From Viridothelium virens (Eukaryota > Ascomycota > Dothideomycetes > Trypetheliales > Trypetheliaceae), in the NCBI GenBank assembly GCA_010094025.1, contig ML991771.1:186001-250000 (forward strand): a stretch of DNA of 64,000 bases. Direction: 5' to 3'. Both the position numbers and the translations under genes were made by a program. Under the pieces are notes generated by a model. That model worked only from the letters and a program-made list of their open reading frames with translations. It was not told where the DNA came from and did no database searches. Below, piece by piece: positions 1 to 10,748 of this stretch. The first letter of the stretch is position 1; the number at the start of each line of letters is the position of its first letter.

Positions 1-56
1 GCAGTAGTCATACTGGCTTCAGTAAATATTGTTCGTGTAATCAATATGCCTTCCAA

Positions 57-1595
57 TTATTTCTTCGCAAAAAAGTTCATAATATTCCCCTGTCCAGCCT
101 TCCCCTTCTTGCCCTTTGCCGCGCTACTATTGACGGCAAGTGGCTTGGCTTTCTTCACCTCTGGCTCGTCCTCCGAGAACGACTCCCAGGCCGGCTCTTC
201 TTTTGTCACTGTCATGATCGTTAGTTCTAAAGGTCCAACGCAAACCCCATAGGAGTACATACCAAGGTATCCATCTTCATCCTTCATTTGTTTTTTCTTC
301 ATCACCCTTCGTCTTCCTCTTCGTCTACCACCGCTCACCGTCACCGTAGCTTCTTTATCCGCGGCGCTGTCTCGCGAGACCGGTCTATCGATCGGCTTTG
401 ATTCTTCTACTTCATCCTCTTGCGCTGTTGTTTCGGCTGGAGGTGCATCAGCCATCTCCTCATCTTCATCCTCCATCATCTTTCGCAATTGCTCTTCTCG
501 GTCCTTCTTCGCCTTGGCCTTGGCCTCTCGCTCCTCCTTAGTACTTATCTTGATCCGGAAATCCTCTTCTTGTTCCTCTTCCTCTGCTTCGGCCATTGGT
601 TCATCTTCCGTCAAGGGTGTTTGAGGTGCTGAGGACGCGCTGGCCTGTTTTTTGGGTTTGGCTTTGGCGAAGGATTTAAAGAGGTCAGATGTTTCTTTCT
701 TTGGTGGGACGAACTTTCTGGTCGTTTCAGGCTTGGAGGATACTATGGGACCCGGTTTGGGCGGAGCGACGGTCTCTGGAGACTTTTCTTTACCTTCATC
801 CTTCTTTTTGGGCCCAATATCTTTCATACGTGGGCTTGGCGGTCTCTTTGCGGTACGTTGCTCAGCTGCCTCAATTGTATCCTTTGGAGCCGCTACAGGG
901 ACGATAGGTGCTGCAGCCGGTGGTGGTCTCCGCATCGACCGCCGCTTCACATTTGCATTCTGAATCGTTCCGTATTGTCTCCAGGTCTGTAGAGGGTCTT
1001 CATCTGCATACTTGGTGGAAATCTCGCGATTGCAGTCGGTTAAAATTTGTAGGTCATTGATCGTTCCTGGTTCAAGACTATATATATGGATTGAGGTGAT
1101 ATTCTCGAACTGATTCTTCACTTCTAGTGCTTCTGTTAGCCCTTGCTGCATAAAGTCCAAGGAGAAAAGACAAACGTACCTTCTAGGTCTTCTTCCTTGG
1201 CCAGTATAATTGACTTCACTGGGATGCTTTCCTCCCCAGTACCTGCATCTGGCTCAGGAGCAGAACTACTCATGAATGTGTCACTTTGCATGAGGCTATC
1301 CTCATCTTGTGAGTGCACGCCGTTGGTCTGAGCTGGCTGTTGCGGGTTTCGAGTTCCGGTAATGAGGTATGTTGCATGAACGGAGCTAGCTTTTCTGGCA
1401 TTTTGTTTCTGATGAAAGTCGTAGAGCATCCTCACAAGATAGAGTTAGTCGAATTATCTTTTGGAACAGAGGGGTGTTGCCTCACTGTTTGGCGAGATTG
1501 CTATGGACTTTCAGAGCTCGACTTAAGGCGCGATAGCTTACAACTCGTTGTTCGTTGAATACATTGACTGCGAGATAGTCCGTGAACTTGTCCAT
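57..1595 (-). CDS. POL32: DNA polymerase delta subunit Pol32/Cdc27 (POLD3)
   Basis: Non-catalytic subunit of replicative DNA polymerase delta, linking the enzyme to PCNA in nuclear DNA replication and break-induced repair. Four exons (minus strand): 1595-1486, 1430-1180, 1132-263 and 208-57, with GT/AG borders and continuous frame, giving 460 residues. The N-terminus (MDKFTDYLAV...) and the block MLYDFHQKQNARKASSVHAT formed across intron 1 match the winged-helix N-domain of Cdc27/Pol32. The middle is long, charged and disordered with Lys/Glu tracts. The protein ends in QGNIMNFFAKK, a PCNA-interacting (PIP) box at the extreme C-terminus, as expected for this family. The last intron (262-209, 54 bases) is a multiple of three and open in frame. 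It diverges from the TBCD gene over about 240 bases that hold several ACGCG cores. Identity is strong from the two ends; the acceptor at 1133-1134 is chosen by frame and is the least certain border. Confidence 0.9.
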
Positions 1596-1832
1596 TTTGC
1601 TGTAAAAGGCGCAGAAAGAAGTCCCGTGGTCGATTGAAATTGAGGAAATGAAACTCGTTCGAAACTTTCTATCAGTGGCTTCTGGTGGGCTGCGGAAAAC
1701 GCGAGAGCGCGTGGAGCGCGTCACAGCGCGAGACCCTGGGCAACTTTGCCGACGCCTTCGCTGGCTTCATTTACACATGTCCATGTCCATGATCCAAAGA
1801 TTGCATACCTTTGCAATCAAGTCGTCTTCACC
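1596..1832. promoter_or_regulatory. Divergent promoter with ACGCG cores
   Basis: Shared upstream region of POL32 (minus) and TBCD (plus). It contains an ACGCG core at 1699-1703 and CGCGT cores at 1708-1712 and 1717-1721. ACGCG is the core of the MluI cell-cycle box bound by MBF/DSC1 in yeasts, which drives G1/S replication genes. None of the three is the full ACGCGT palindrome, so the assignment is an inference supported mainly by the replication role of POL32. Confidence 0.4.
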
Positions 1833-4800
1833 ATGGTAGACGACGATGATGATGTACACCTCCAACGGGCATCTTCAGCAATTATAGCAAAAATTCTGCG
1901 ACAGCTCCCGAAGCTTGTGAGGAAACCATCCTCTACACGTCTCAATTCCATTCTAGGTCAGTTAGAACCATTTCAAGGAGACCCTCAATTACTTGACATA
2001 TATCTGCGAGATCTTCTTCCAGTCATCGTTACGGCCTATGTTAAGCAAGTCGAGAATTCAATTGTAAGCCAAGGCGATTCTATTACAGCTGCCGCGGCTC
2101 TGTCAAAGATCCTCTATACTCTTTGTAAAATTCGAGGCGAGTCTCCAATCATTGGATACTTCTATAATGAGGCCCATTACTTGGAGCCTTTTGTCTCTTA
2201 CTTTGAGCAGCGTGACCAGGGTTTGTTGTCGTGGGAGGAAAGATACGTTCTTTTGTTGTGGCTGTCACATCTAAGTTTGGCACCTTTTGATCTACAATCG
2301 ATATCAACGAATTCCGCAGCAGATCTCGATTACCAGGAGCTCGCATTATCGCAAAAAATGTCCCCAATAGCAGTTCGCATCTTGCGGCTGGCTCTTAAAA
2401 ATCTTTCTTCAAGTTCTCGGGAAATGAAAGCAGCAGCAAAACTTTTGGCACGGCTCTGCGTTCGAGCTGACATGAAGGATCTTCAACTTCCAAACAGTCT
2501 GGTTCGATGGGCACTACTGGCGTTGAATCATGATTCGAGCAAGGAAGTGTCCACACATTCCCTTCATAGCAGCGCGCAGAGGAGAATGGGCCTCCTAACT
2601 TACCTCGGTTATCTTATGTCTACAAGTGCTAGAGATGTCTACACTTTCGTGCCCCAGGTCTACGAATTCTGCCAGCAACAGTTGGATGGCTCTCTCAAGC
2701 GGGATTTTTCAGTCATGTCATCGTCCACAGCGAAGCGCGCTTGGACAAAGCTACTGCGGAACATTGCCCTTGTATGCCTATCACCAGAAGTTGAGATCGC
2801 ATTGGACAGTTCTGCTATAGTGGAAGAAGCAATCGGGACACTGCTCGAGTCGCTTGGTGATAAGGAGACCCCTATTCGGATAACTGCTAGCAAAGCTCTA
2901 AGCATCATCACGATGAAACTACCTCTGGAGATGGTCGAAGAAGTCATTCAGGCAATACTGGATTCTTTTGATGTCAATGTCTTTCAGACAGGAGAGTCGG
3001 CTCAAGCAGATCTTTCACAGGTCGATTCGTCCCAATGGCATGGGCTAACACTAACACTAGCACAGCTGCTATTTCGCCGAGCACCTCCAATTGATCAGCT
3101 ACCCAAGATTTTGAGGACGCTTCTTAGAGCATTGAATTTTGAGCAGCGCTCTTCGACTGGCGTCGCTGTTGGTGCAAATGTCCGCGACGCCGCAAACTTT
3201 GGTATCTGGTCACTTTCAAGACGATACACCCCTGGCGAACTGGCCCTGGTCGATGCGGCCAGTATTTGCGAGAGCTCGGGAGATGAAGTTCTGTTGCAAG
3301 ATTCAATGCATGGATTCAACGAAAGGCCTTGCATTCAGCAGGTCTTAGCAGCTGAACTTCTCGCATCAGCTTGTCTTGATCCCACGGGCAATATACGACG
3401 GGGATCTTCAGCTGCATTACAGGAATTAGTTGGACGTCATCCAGACACTGTTCACGAGGGGATCTCACTTGTCCAAATCGTCGACTACCATGCTGTCGGA
3501 CTAAGAGAGCGGGCCATGGTAGAGGTTGGCTCTGCTGCAGCTGCCTTAGGAAAGCCATCCGTTTACCTCATACCTCTATTTCATCACCTTTTGAGGTGGA
3601 GAGGAGTTGGGTCAGGAGATACGATGGTCCGATCGCATGCTGCAAGAGCGATTGGATGCCTAAGCAGTATTTACAGTACCGGGCTATTCGAAGCTGTGAC
3701 ACTTAACCTCAAAGCTATTAAGCCCAGGGATTTGGAGCGACGACATGGCCTGCTCTTAAGTCTAGCAGCTCTTGTAGATGCTACTTGCGAACGCTACCTT
3801 GAGCAGGTGAATATACCATTTGCAAGTCCCATGTCCAATTTTTTGTAATTTACTCAATTCGACTGACACTCAATATCTCTCAGTCTTCTGTCCAAGATGA
3901 ACAGGATCCTATGAGGACCCGATACCGCGACCTACTATCTTTGACACTGGTATGCTAAGCCAACATTTTGAGTCTTTGATCAACAAATTACTAAGCTATT
4001 GCAGAAAACATGGGCCATCTTCTCTCATACTGGTGTCATACGTCTTTCAGACCGTGACTTCACGTCTCACGCTCTTCGACCAGAACTTACCACTGTTGCG
4101 GTTACGACATTAATCACATCTCTGGCTCGAGCAACAGCAGCCCTTGGTCTCGACGTTCAACCAACCCTGGGCGTCAATCAGGCACTGCAGCTTGTTCCGC
4201 TTTGTCTCAACCGGTCTGATGAGGCTTCTCTCGCCGTGACCCCGCACATGGCTCGAGCACTTATCCTAATGCTCCCTGGAGACGGCCGTTTAAAATCAAC
4301 AGAATCGTGGCTCGCTCAAGAGCAAAAAGGGAATTCGAGGATAACTTTGAATCAAAGTGGATATGTGCTTGCTCTGGGGGCAGTGTTTTCTCACATTGAC
4401 GGAAATGAAGCAGTACAAAAAAGCATTGTCGACATGCTTTACAGAAAATGCGGCGATCGTGTCGAAGTGGAAGCACGAGTTATAGCTCTGCGAAGCTTAG
4501 GGTGGGTTCTAATGGGGAAGGGTCGGAGATCCAAGGGGGCATGGCGAACCGCAGAGCCGACGCGTGGTCTCCCTCGAGGTGAATTAGGACAAAATATTAT
4601 TCAAGCGATTCTTCTTGGTCTCGACGATTATACCATCAACGAGAGAGGGGACGTTGGTTCACTTGTCCGAATGCAAGCGCTAGAAACTCTGGAAAAATTA
4701 CCTCAAGATTTGGGATCACAACCTGACTATGAGAAGGTTTACGAATCTATTTGTGCTGCATCTCGCCGACTATCTGTGGAAAAGCTAGACAAAGTGCGAT

Positions 4801-5518
4801 TGAAGGCAAGTCATGTCTTCACAGCGGTTCTGGGCCAGTCTTCGCTTTCTTTGCGTTTACAATCTGTATCTTCTTATCATCACTTTCACGAAGTGCTTCA
4901 AAGCTCTTTCTGGGGTCCATCTCAAAAGATCGCTGCAGCAGTCTTTGAGGGCTTCGTTACATCGGCAGGTGGCGGTGCCTCCGAGACCATCGTCCAAAAC
5001 GCTAGAGCTGCACTGGTGGATGTGCTCAGTGGAAAATGGTCTGAAAGCTCACCGTCCAGTCAGGCCGCGGTTCTCACAATTTGCAATATTTTTCTCGGGG
5101 TGATGCGGCAAAGTTTAGATAATGAGAGAGTGCTGGCTCCAATGCTAAATACTCTTGGGTTTCTCTTCGACGCTGAAATATTCCAGCGGCTAATGATTAT
5201 GGACTTCAAGTAAGTTGAGCTCGCATCAGCCTGTTCCCCTAGAACCTCGTGGCGGGCTAATCGAGATCTTATAGATGGCGCAATCTCCTCTCTTTGGTTC
5301 AGAAAGCACATTACAAATCCTCAAGCATACCAAAGATATTAGCCGCCATCACCTGCTACAGAGGCCTAGCAGAGATAGACACCACGCGAGAAGATGTACT
5401 TAGGAAATTGCGTAGTATGCTAAAGCATCCATTTCCGAAGGTCCGGGAAGCCGTAGTCGAGACGCTTTTCATCGTTACACAGGATGATCAATTGAAAGCA
5501 TTCGCAACGACAGCATGA
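1833..5518 (+). CDS. TBCD: Tubulin-folding cofactor D (TBCD/Cin1/Alp1)
   Basis: Chaperone that captures beta-tubulin and assembles alpha/beta-tubulin heterodimers with cofactors C and E; cytoplasmic, microtubule biogenesis. Exons 1833-3806, 3884-3949, 4005-5209 and 5275-5518 splice in frame to 1162 residues, close to the usual ~1200. The block LSWEERYVLLLWLSHL near residue 130 is a TBCD hallmark, and the rest is helical HEAT/ARM-like repeat throughout, with the C-terminal cofactor D domain in exons 3-4. The start is the first in-frame ATG, in a good context (TCACCATGG) and preceded in this frame only by a TTG. Exon 2 is just 66 bases. Base composition is even, without the C/G skew seen in other genes here. 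Confidence 0.9.
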
Positions 5519-5914
5519 TTGGAAGAGATGAAGAGAGAAAATGTCAATTTCTCAAGATGGTAGAAAATGAGATGAACTATAAGATAAGCCGCCAAGGTGT
5601 GTAAGTGAAAGCGGGATAGTTATGCAGGAACGAATAAAATGCCCCTCAGTGGGGTCCAGTTGCTATGACATATGAAGTCAATTGTGGCACGTGCGCATCT
5701 TAATCCATGCCGTCATGAGTTGAATTATTTTGTCACATTCCACAGCTTTTGAGCACCTCAACTCCTTGTGCAGAAAACTCTGCCTTTAATACCTTCTACA
5801 GCATTTACTTCAAACCCTACCAGAGCTTCCCTTACCTCTCGATTCAGGCAATAGTCCACCGCAACCATAGCTTCCCGAACCCCTTCCCGCCGCCTCAACT
5901 CCCTCCTACGCACC
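5519..5914. other. Short intergenic region
   Basis: Holds the 3' end of the TBCD transcript and a pyrimidine-rich leader (about 5765-5910) in front of the next gene. No other gene or repeat seen. Confidence 0.6.
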
Positions 5915-6915
5915 ATGTCGACCACCACGCCTCGCACCCCCTCGAAGCCCGCCCCCTGGAAACCCGCCTTCCTCTCGCACCTACAAAAAATGGACTCCCC
6001 GGAATTCGTCCTCTCCACCCTACACCCTGCTACCACCTCCTCCACGTCCTCCTCCTCCATCTCAACACCCACCCCCTACCTCCCACGCGCCCGCTTCTGC
6101 ATCTTCCGCGGCTTCTGGGCTGAGCTCCCCGAAAACAAGCACAACGACGCGCCAAAGAACCCACGCGTCTACGAATCCGACCTCCCGACCTTCACCAGCG
6201 ACGTGCGCATGCTGAAGATCCCGGAGGTCTTCGCGACGGGCAGCGGCGCAGCGCGGGACACGGGTGGAGCGAGCGCGCAGGGGCCAGAGGAGAGGGGCCA
6301 GAGTCGGGGGTGTGGTGGGGGCGGGCCGGTCGAGGCGGTCTGGTGGATTAAGGATGTGATGACGCAGTGGAGGGTGAGAGGGGAGGCGTTTGTGGTGGGG
6401 GAGGATGTGGAGGGTGGAGAGACGAGCGGGGTGCGGACGGTGAAGAGTGAGGTTGGGGGGAGGATGAGGGTTGTGGGCGGGATGGAGGGGAGGGAGGGAG
6501 ACTGGAGTTGGGGAAGGGAGTTGACGGGGCATTTTGGAAATATTTCGCCGGGGATGAGAGGTATGTGCATTCTGTTCGGTTAGAGAGATTCTGAAGCAGC
6601 GGATTCAGAAAGAGAGAGAAGCAGCGGAACCGCAGCATGAGCCTCTGCTGATGAGATATGAAATTTTTAGGAAGCTTTCGAGCGCCGCCGCCAGGGCGAC
6701 CTACATCCGAGGCGTATGACGACAAGAACCTGAAGCCGGGTATGAAGGTTGAAGATCTTCATGATTCGTACTCGAGGAGAAATTTCCGCGTTGTTATCAT
6801 CCAGCCCGAGGAAGTTGAGCAATTGGATTTGAGTGATCCAGCCACAGCGCGACGGCAATACTACACCTTTGACAAGTCGACAGGGGGATGGAATCACCAG
6901 GAGCTATGGCCATAG
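5915..6915 (+). CDS. Pyridoxamine 5'-phosphate oxidase-like FMN-binding protein (Alr4036 family)
   Basis: Two exons, 5915-6560 and 6671-6915 (intron of 110 bases), 296 residues. The N-terminal PWKPAFLSHL, the segment RVYESDLPTFTSDVRMLKI followed by EAVWWIKDVMTQWRVRGEAF, and the C-terminal FRAPPPGRP and RVVIIQPEEVEQLDL blocks match the fungal Alr4036-type split-barrel flavoproteins of the PNPOx superfamily. The substrate of this branch is not established, so vitamin B6 oxidase activity should not be assumed. A Ser/Thr-rich insert lies near residue 45 and a Gly-rich insert near residues 105-135. Coding DNA is strikingly C-rich up to about 6200 and G-rich afterwards. The ATG sits in a CACCATG context. 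Confidence 0.75.
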
Positions 6916-9136
6916 CTGTAGGAAATTGGTGGCAGGTGGAAGCCCGGCGAGGCAAAAAATGCCGACATTCAAGTTTAGAATATGAGCAAAATCCTTTAGT
7001 CTCAAAAGTCCTTGTTAGAGCTAATGGAGGGTGAGAGGATAGCCAAGATGTTTTGAGATCCTTGCCCCCGCAATCAGTTCAACGTATCTGCTCAATTAGT
7101 GTGTGGACTAGCTCCAGCCCACTTGGCCAAAGCTGACTGCCATGTGCTCCTAAGTATCGAGCTAAGTGAAATATACAACCAATTCGGGGAAAAGTTCCGG
7201 GATCAGGCAAAACCGCTGCACATAAAGCTCAGCTGAAATGTGCATAAATGGCACGATTGAAGCCCCGGTCGACTTCATAGGCGATCCTACGAATGGAGAA
7301 CCTGCAAGACATTCGACCATTCCATGCTCCCGATTGTTTCAAGTCTCGTCTCCTTTTACGTCTTGATTGGCTACTGACCTAGCCATGCGTATATTGAACG
7401 TCGGTTCACGTCCCATGCATTAGATTGATGAATCGAATAACCATCAAATACCAGTGCAGTGAGTGGATGCTATGTGGCCCACAGTGATGCAATTTCTACC
7501 CTTCGGAAACCGGAGCTAGATTTACTCGGACCATGGAAAGGGGCATATGCACTATCAATGCGTTATGTGGTCATCTGCCTCATCTCGATTCTTGGTAGCA
7601 ATAGTCGGAGTGACATAACCAGGAATACCTCGACTCGATGAGAGGGGGCGGTCCGCTGCAGGACAAATTGGTTGTGCAGAAAGCAGATAAAGTGGCCTGA
7701 GGTCCCTGGTAAGGCTGCAATACTTTCTACCACACCTCAAATAGCCCAACGTCAGTTGCCTCGCTGACGCTGTGCCGTGCGTTGGCGCGACATAACTGTG
7801 CCGTATTCTAGTCCGCTAGCCTGCCCTCTTTTCTCCACAAACGCTGCTGACTGCCGTCTACAACGACATCTCCATCGGTGTTAATGCTGGCGGGAAAGGG
7901 GCTGGTGGCCTTATAACTAGAATCCGCGAAGATGACGGGTACCAGGTAGCTCTTCCTATTGACCTCCGGAAGCTGGAGATCAGTGCCATTCCACATGGCC
8001 CCGAATCCCTCGGGGTCTCCTGGACTTGCCGACCCAAGCAATGATGTTCAATTTTTCCTGCTATGGTAGGAAGGTTGTAGCAGAACGAGGCTTGATAGGC
8101 TGCTCACCCCTGTGACGCACGCGAGACATTTGACACCGGCTCGTGATCGGCGGACTTGCGGCAGTGGATTCGACGGATCCATGGAGCGTTCCGCTGCGCA
8201 CCCCTTGTTAGCGCGGCCCGCAATTGGCTGCTCGATGCGAATTTGCAGAAATGGACGCCAAAATGACGGAGGAACGAGACGGCTACATGCGTGAGAGGTG
8301 AAGCCATTAAGACTTTGGCTTGATGACGGCGGAAGAGGCGCCAGACTTGGCGTGTTTGCGATGTAACAAGTCTAAGATGCAGTATTGCGACTCTGCCATG
8401 GATTCTCAGTCGTCTTCCTGGATGTAAGTTTCCGCGCAAACCTAATTCACCAAACCGATGTCATGGATCCGTGGTGACCAGATGCGGGCAGCGCGCCGAG
8501 GTGTTTGAAGAATCATGACAGCACAAATACGGGCCATGAGTTGGTGCTGGGATCTTGATGAGGCAAATGTCTGAGAGTGCATGCGTGATCTGACCAAAGC
8601 ATCTAAAAAGGACGAAGTGATGGAATTATGCCAACGAGATATAAGCAGGAGCCCTAGTCATCATGCTCGGCGGGGTCTGTACAGGGTGGGGAGGAGTGCA
8701 GGGAGGGCGTGCACCCAGAATAATTATGTACCAGGAGTACGGAGTAGTGCTGCAATGTTTGCCAGGCGCCGCATCCGTCCAGTGCGTCCTAGCGAAGGAC
8801 CCTGGCACTCTCGCACCCTGGCACCCTGGCCCTTCCATCTGGTCCCGCCGCCAGCACTCAACCTTGAAGTCCAAGCACCCAAGCACCCAAGCACCAGCCA
8901 GTCCACTCCAGCTCAGACCGCTCTTAATCCTCCACACTTCCATCATCGTTTTCCTTAACACTAATCCTATCCGCGTTCCTTAATAATATGTCAATTGTCA
9001 TCTCTCGCTCGACCGGCGTGAGTTGACTGGCAACCTAATCTCACCCGGTCATCCCGCTGGTGAACATTTCCTTCATCTTTCCATTCACCATTCGTTTCCT
9101 TAGCCTGGACGTCCGAACCCTCCACCACAGTGAGCC
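6916..9136. other. 2.2 kb intergenic stretch
   Basis: No convincing gene. Open frames are short and unlike known families; a minus-strand frame at 7808-8041 reads like protein but has no start or clear partner exon. A possible Zn2Cys6 gene remnant begins at 8323. Short direct repeats of a CAAGCACC unit lie near 8870-8900, next to repeated CTGGCAC-type units at 8808-8830. The last ~150 bases form the pyrimidine-rich leader of the next gene. Confidence 0.5.
8323..8427 (+). pseudogene. Possible remnant first exon of a Zn2Cys6 regulator
   Basis: A 34-codon frame from an ATG contains ACLRCNKSKMQYCDSAM, resembling the first half of a fungal Zn2Cys6 binuclear cluster (C-x2-C, basic residues, then C-D). 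The spacing between second and third Cys is seven rather than the canonical six. A consensus splice donor (GTAAGT) starts at 8424, where many cluster genes have an early intron. No convincing downstream exon was found, so it is either a decayed gene or chance. Confidence 0.2.
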
Positions 9137-10186
9137 ATGTCCGAGGACAAGGTAAAATGCTTCGAGTATCTCCACGATAACGTTCCTTCCTGGATATCTT
9201 CACTATCACACCTCGAAAAAACAATCGATGAGCGACCAAAAGAGTACACCGGCGCCAGAACTCCGGCTCTTCCTTCTCGACGACGGACCGGCTCCACCGA
9301 GACACTTCGTGTTGAACAAGCAAGACCCGAACCCAACCCATCCACAGCTGCACGTTCACCGTCTCCTAATAACCAAACACCCCAAACTCCGCAGACTGGC
9401 CCATCATCACAAGCTACCGCTCAGCACCTCGAACCCCAACAATACTTTCAACCCCGGAAACGGAAACCAGCGTCCGTGCTCTCCATCGGAGGACGCTCTG
9501 GTCCGACCAAGTATCGTAGCCGCAGTCTGCTGATAGTGTACTATGACGGCGACGTTCAAAAGACGTTCGAGCACCTCGTACGGTGCATCGGTACCGGCCG
9601 GAATCTGATACGGAAAGGCAAGCTGGCAGCAAGGCTAGAAGCTCTAGCGGAGATGGCACCTGATGACAGCGATGATGATGATGATGAAGACTGTGGGGAT
9701 GATGATTATGATTTCAAGGGCATGCACAAGATACAGTTCACACCCAGGTCAATGCGGTCGCCCAGGAGGATACCAAGTGGTACGCTCGGTCCAAGGATTG
9801 GCACCACCATGGCTCCTGTCATTTATGATCGACTAGACAAGGCTCTCGAGCGTACGCAAATGATGTGCGAGAAGGCAGCACATCAATACTTGCGTGACGG
9901 AGATTGCCGTCTGGAAATCAGGGAAGCGAAGAAGAGTTTAGAGGAGGTCATCAAGCTAGTTGAGCCTGAATATGTGAGACTATGCGAAAAAGAGAACGTC
10001 GAACCGGAGCCTATGATCGAAGAAGTTCCAAAAAATTCGGAAGAAAAAACTGATGCCGCAAAGGTGGTGAGCATGGATGAAATCGAAGTCGACGATGAGC
10101 CGGATGATGATATGGAGATTAAATTATCATTCCCTCGTGCTAATCGGCGAATGCAACTCGAGGTAACAGAGGGCATTCGTGCATAA
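9137..10186 (+). CDS. Conserved-looking fungal protein of unknown function
   Basis: Single exon, 349 residues, ATG in a GAGCCATG context after a pyrimidine-rich leader. I do not recognise a named domain. The N-terminus (residues 1-35) is probably helical, followed by a Pro/Ser/Thr-rich disordered stretch. A folded-looking core at about 130-175 contains RSRSLLIVYYDGDVQKTFEH, then an acidic run of Asp/Glu at 177-192. A second helical region at about 230-285 contains YDRLDKALERTQMMCEKAA, and the tail is acidic. The sequence is soluble with no signal peptide or membrane segment. The alternation of structured and acidic regions suggests a nuclear or chromatin-associated protein, but this is only inference. 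Confidence 0.65.
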   Translation: MSEDKVKCFEYLHDNVPSWISSLSHLEKTIDERPKEYTGARTPALPSRRRTGSTETLRVEQARPEPNPSTAARSPSPNNQTPQTPQTGPSSQATAQHLEPQQYFQPRKRKPASVLSIGGRSGPTKYRSRSLLIVYYDGDVQKTFEHLVRCIGTGRNLIRKGKLAARLEALAEMAPDDSDDDDDEDCGDDDYDFKGMHKIQFTPRSMRSPRRIPSGTLGPRIGTTMAPVIYDRLDKALERTQMMCEKAAHQYLRDGDCRLEIREAKKSLEEVIKLVEPEYVRLCEKENVEPEPMIEEVPKNSEEKTDAAKVVSMDEIEVDDEPDDDMEIKLSFPRANRRMQLEVTEGIRA

Positions 10187-10748
10187 GAAAAAGTGGACTG
10201 TTGGTAGGGACGTATTCTCTGAACAAGCGTTCGAGCGATTTTTTTTTTTTTTTTTTTTTTTCTCTTTGATGGCCTCGGAGCAAGCGTAGCGGCATTGGGA
10301 CTTAGCGAGGTGTTTTGGCCGGCGCCTCTTTTTTTGGGGGGAAGGTATTCCATGGAATTGCTGGATCGTACTCACTGAGAAGGGGGGGATCTGCTTCGCT
10401 GTGTGACAGTGTCCAAGGGGAGAAAATCCACATGGCTACTCTACATATGCTTCGCATGCTCTTGAGACTCATCTTTGAAGTATTTTGGCGGGCTCTCTTC
10501 CCGACTCGGCTTATCAATTCTCGATGGGCAGTGTAGGTTTTTTGTCAAAAATCAAATCACGTCATCCCATTGCGCTCCTTCCTCCTATACTAAACGACCA
10601 CGTGCAGACGTTCGCCTTTCGAGCTCAGAGAAGGTGGGCACTGATCACTTCGCGTCGACGTGTGTTATCGCTGTTTCTTAACACTGTAGCTTCTCACCTT
10701 GTCTACTTTCACTCTCTGTCCCTTGCACTCCTATCACTCCAATACGTC
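10187..10748. other. Intergenic region with long poly(T) tract
   Basis: Separates two co-oriented genes of unknown function. It contains the T23 homopolymer at 10239-10261 and the presumed promoter and leader of the next gene. The reading frame of the downstream gene stays open upstream to 10485, but that part looks like pyrimidine-rich leader rather than protein. Confidence 0.6.
10239..10261. repeat. Poly(T) homopolymer, 23 bases
   Basis: An uninterrupted run of 23 T, about 50 bases after the stop codon of the gene ending at 10186. It may act in 3' processing or nucleosome exclusion, or be a simple microsatellite. No retroposon body abuts it. Confidence 0.9.

Noticed and set aside
7808-8041. 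Minus-strand 77-codon frame that reads like a folded protein fragment
   Set aside because: It opens at a TTG just after an in-frame stop, and no upstream exon in a compatible frame could be found. No family recognised.
10239-10261. Poly(T) run as the tail of a retroposed copy
   Set aside because: No intron-less gene copy or flanking direct repeats are visible beside it.
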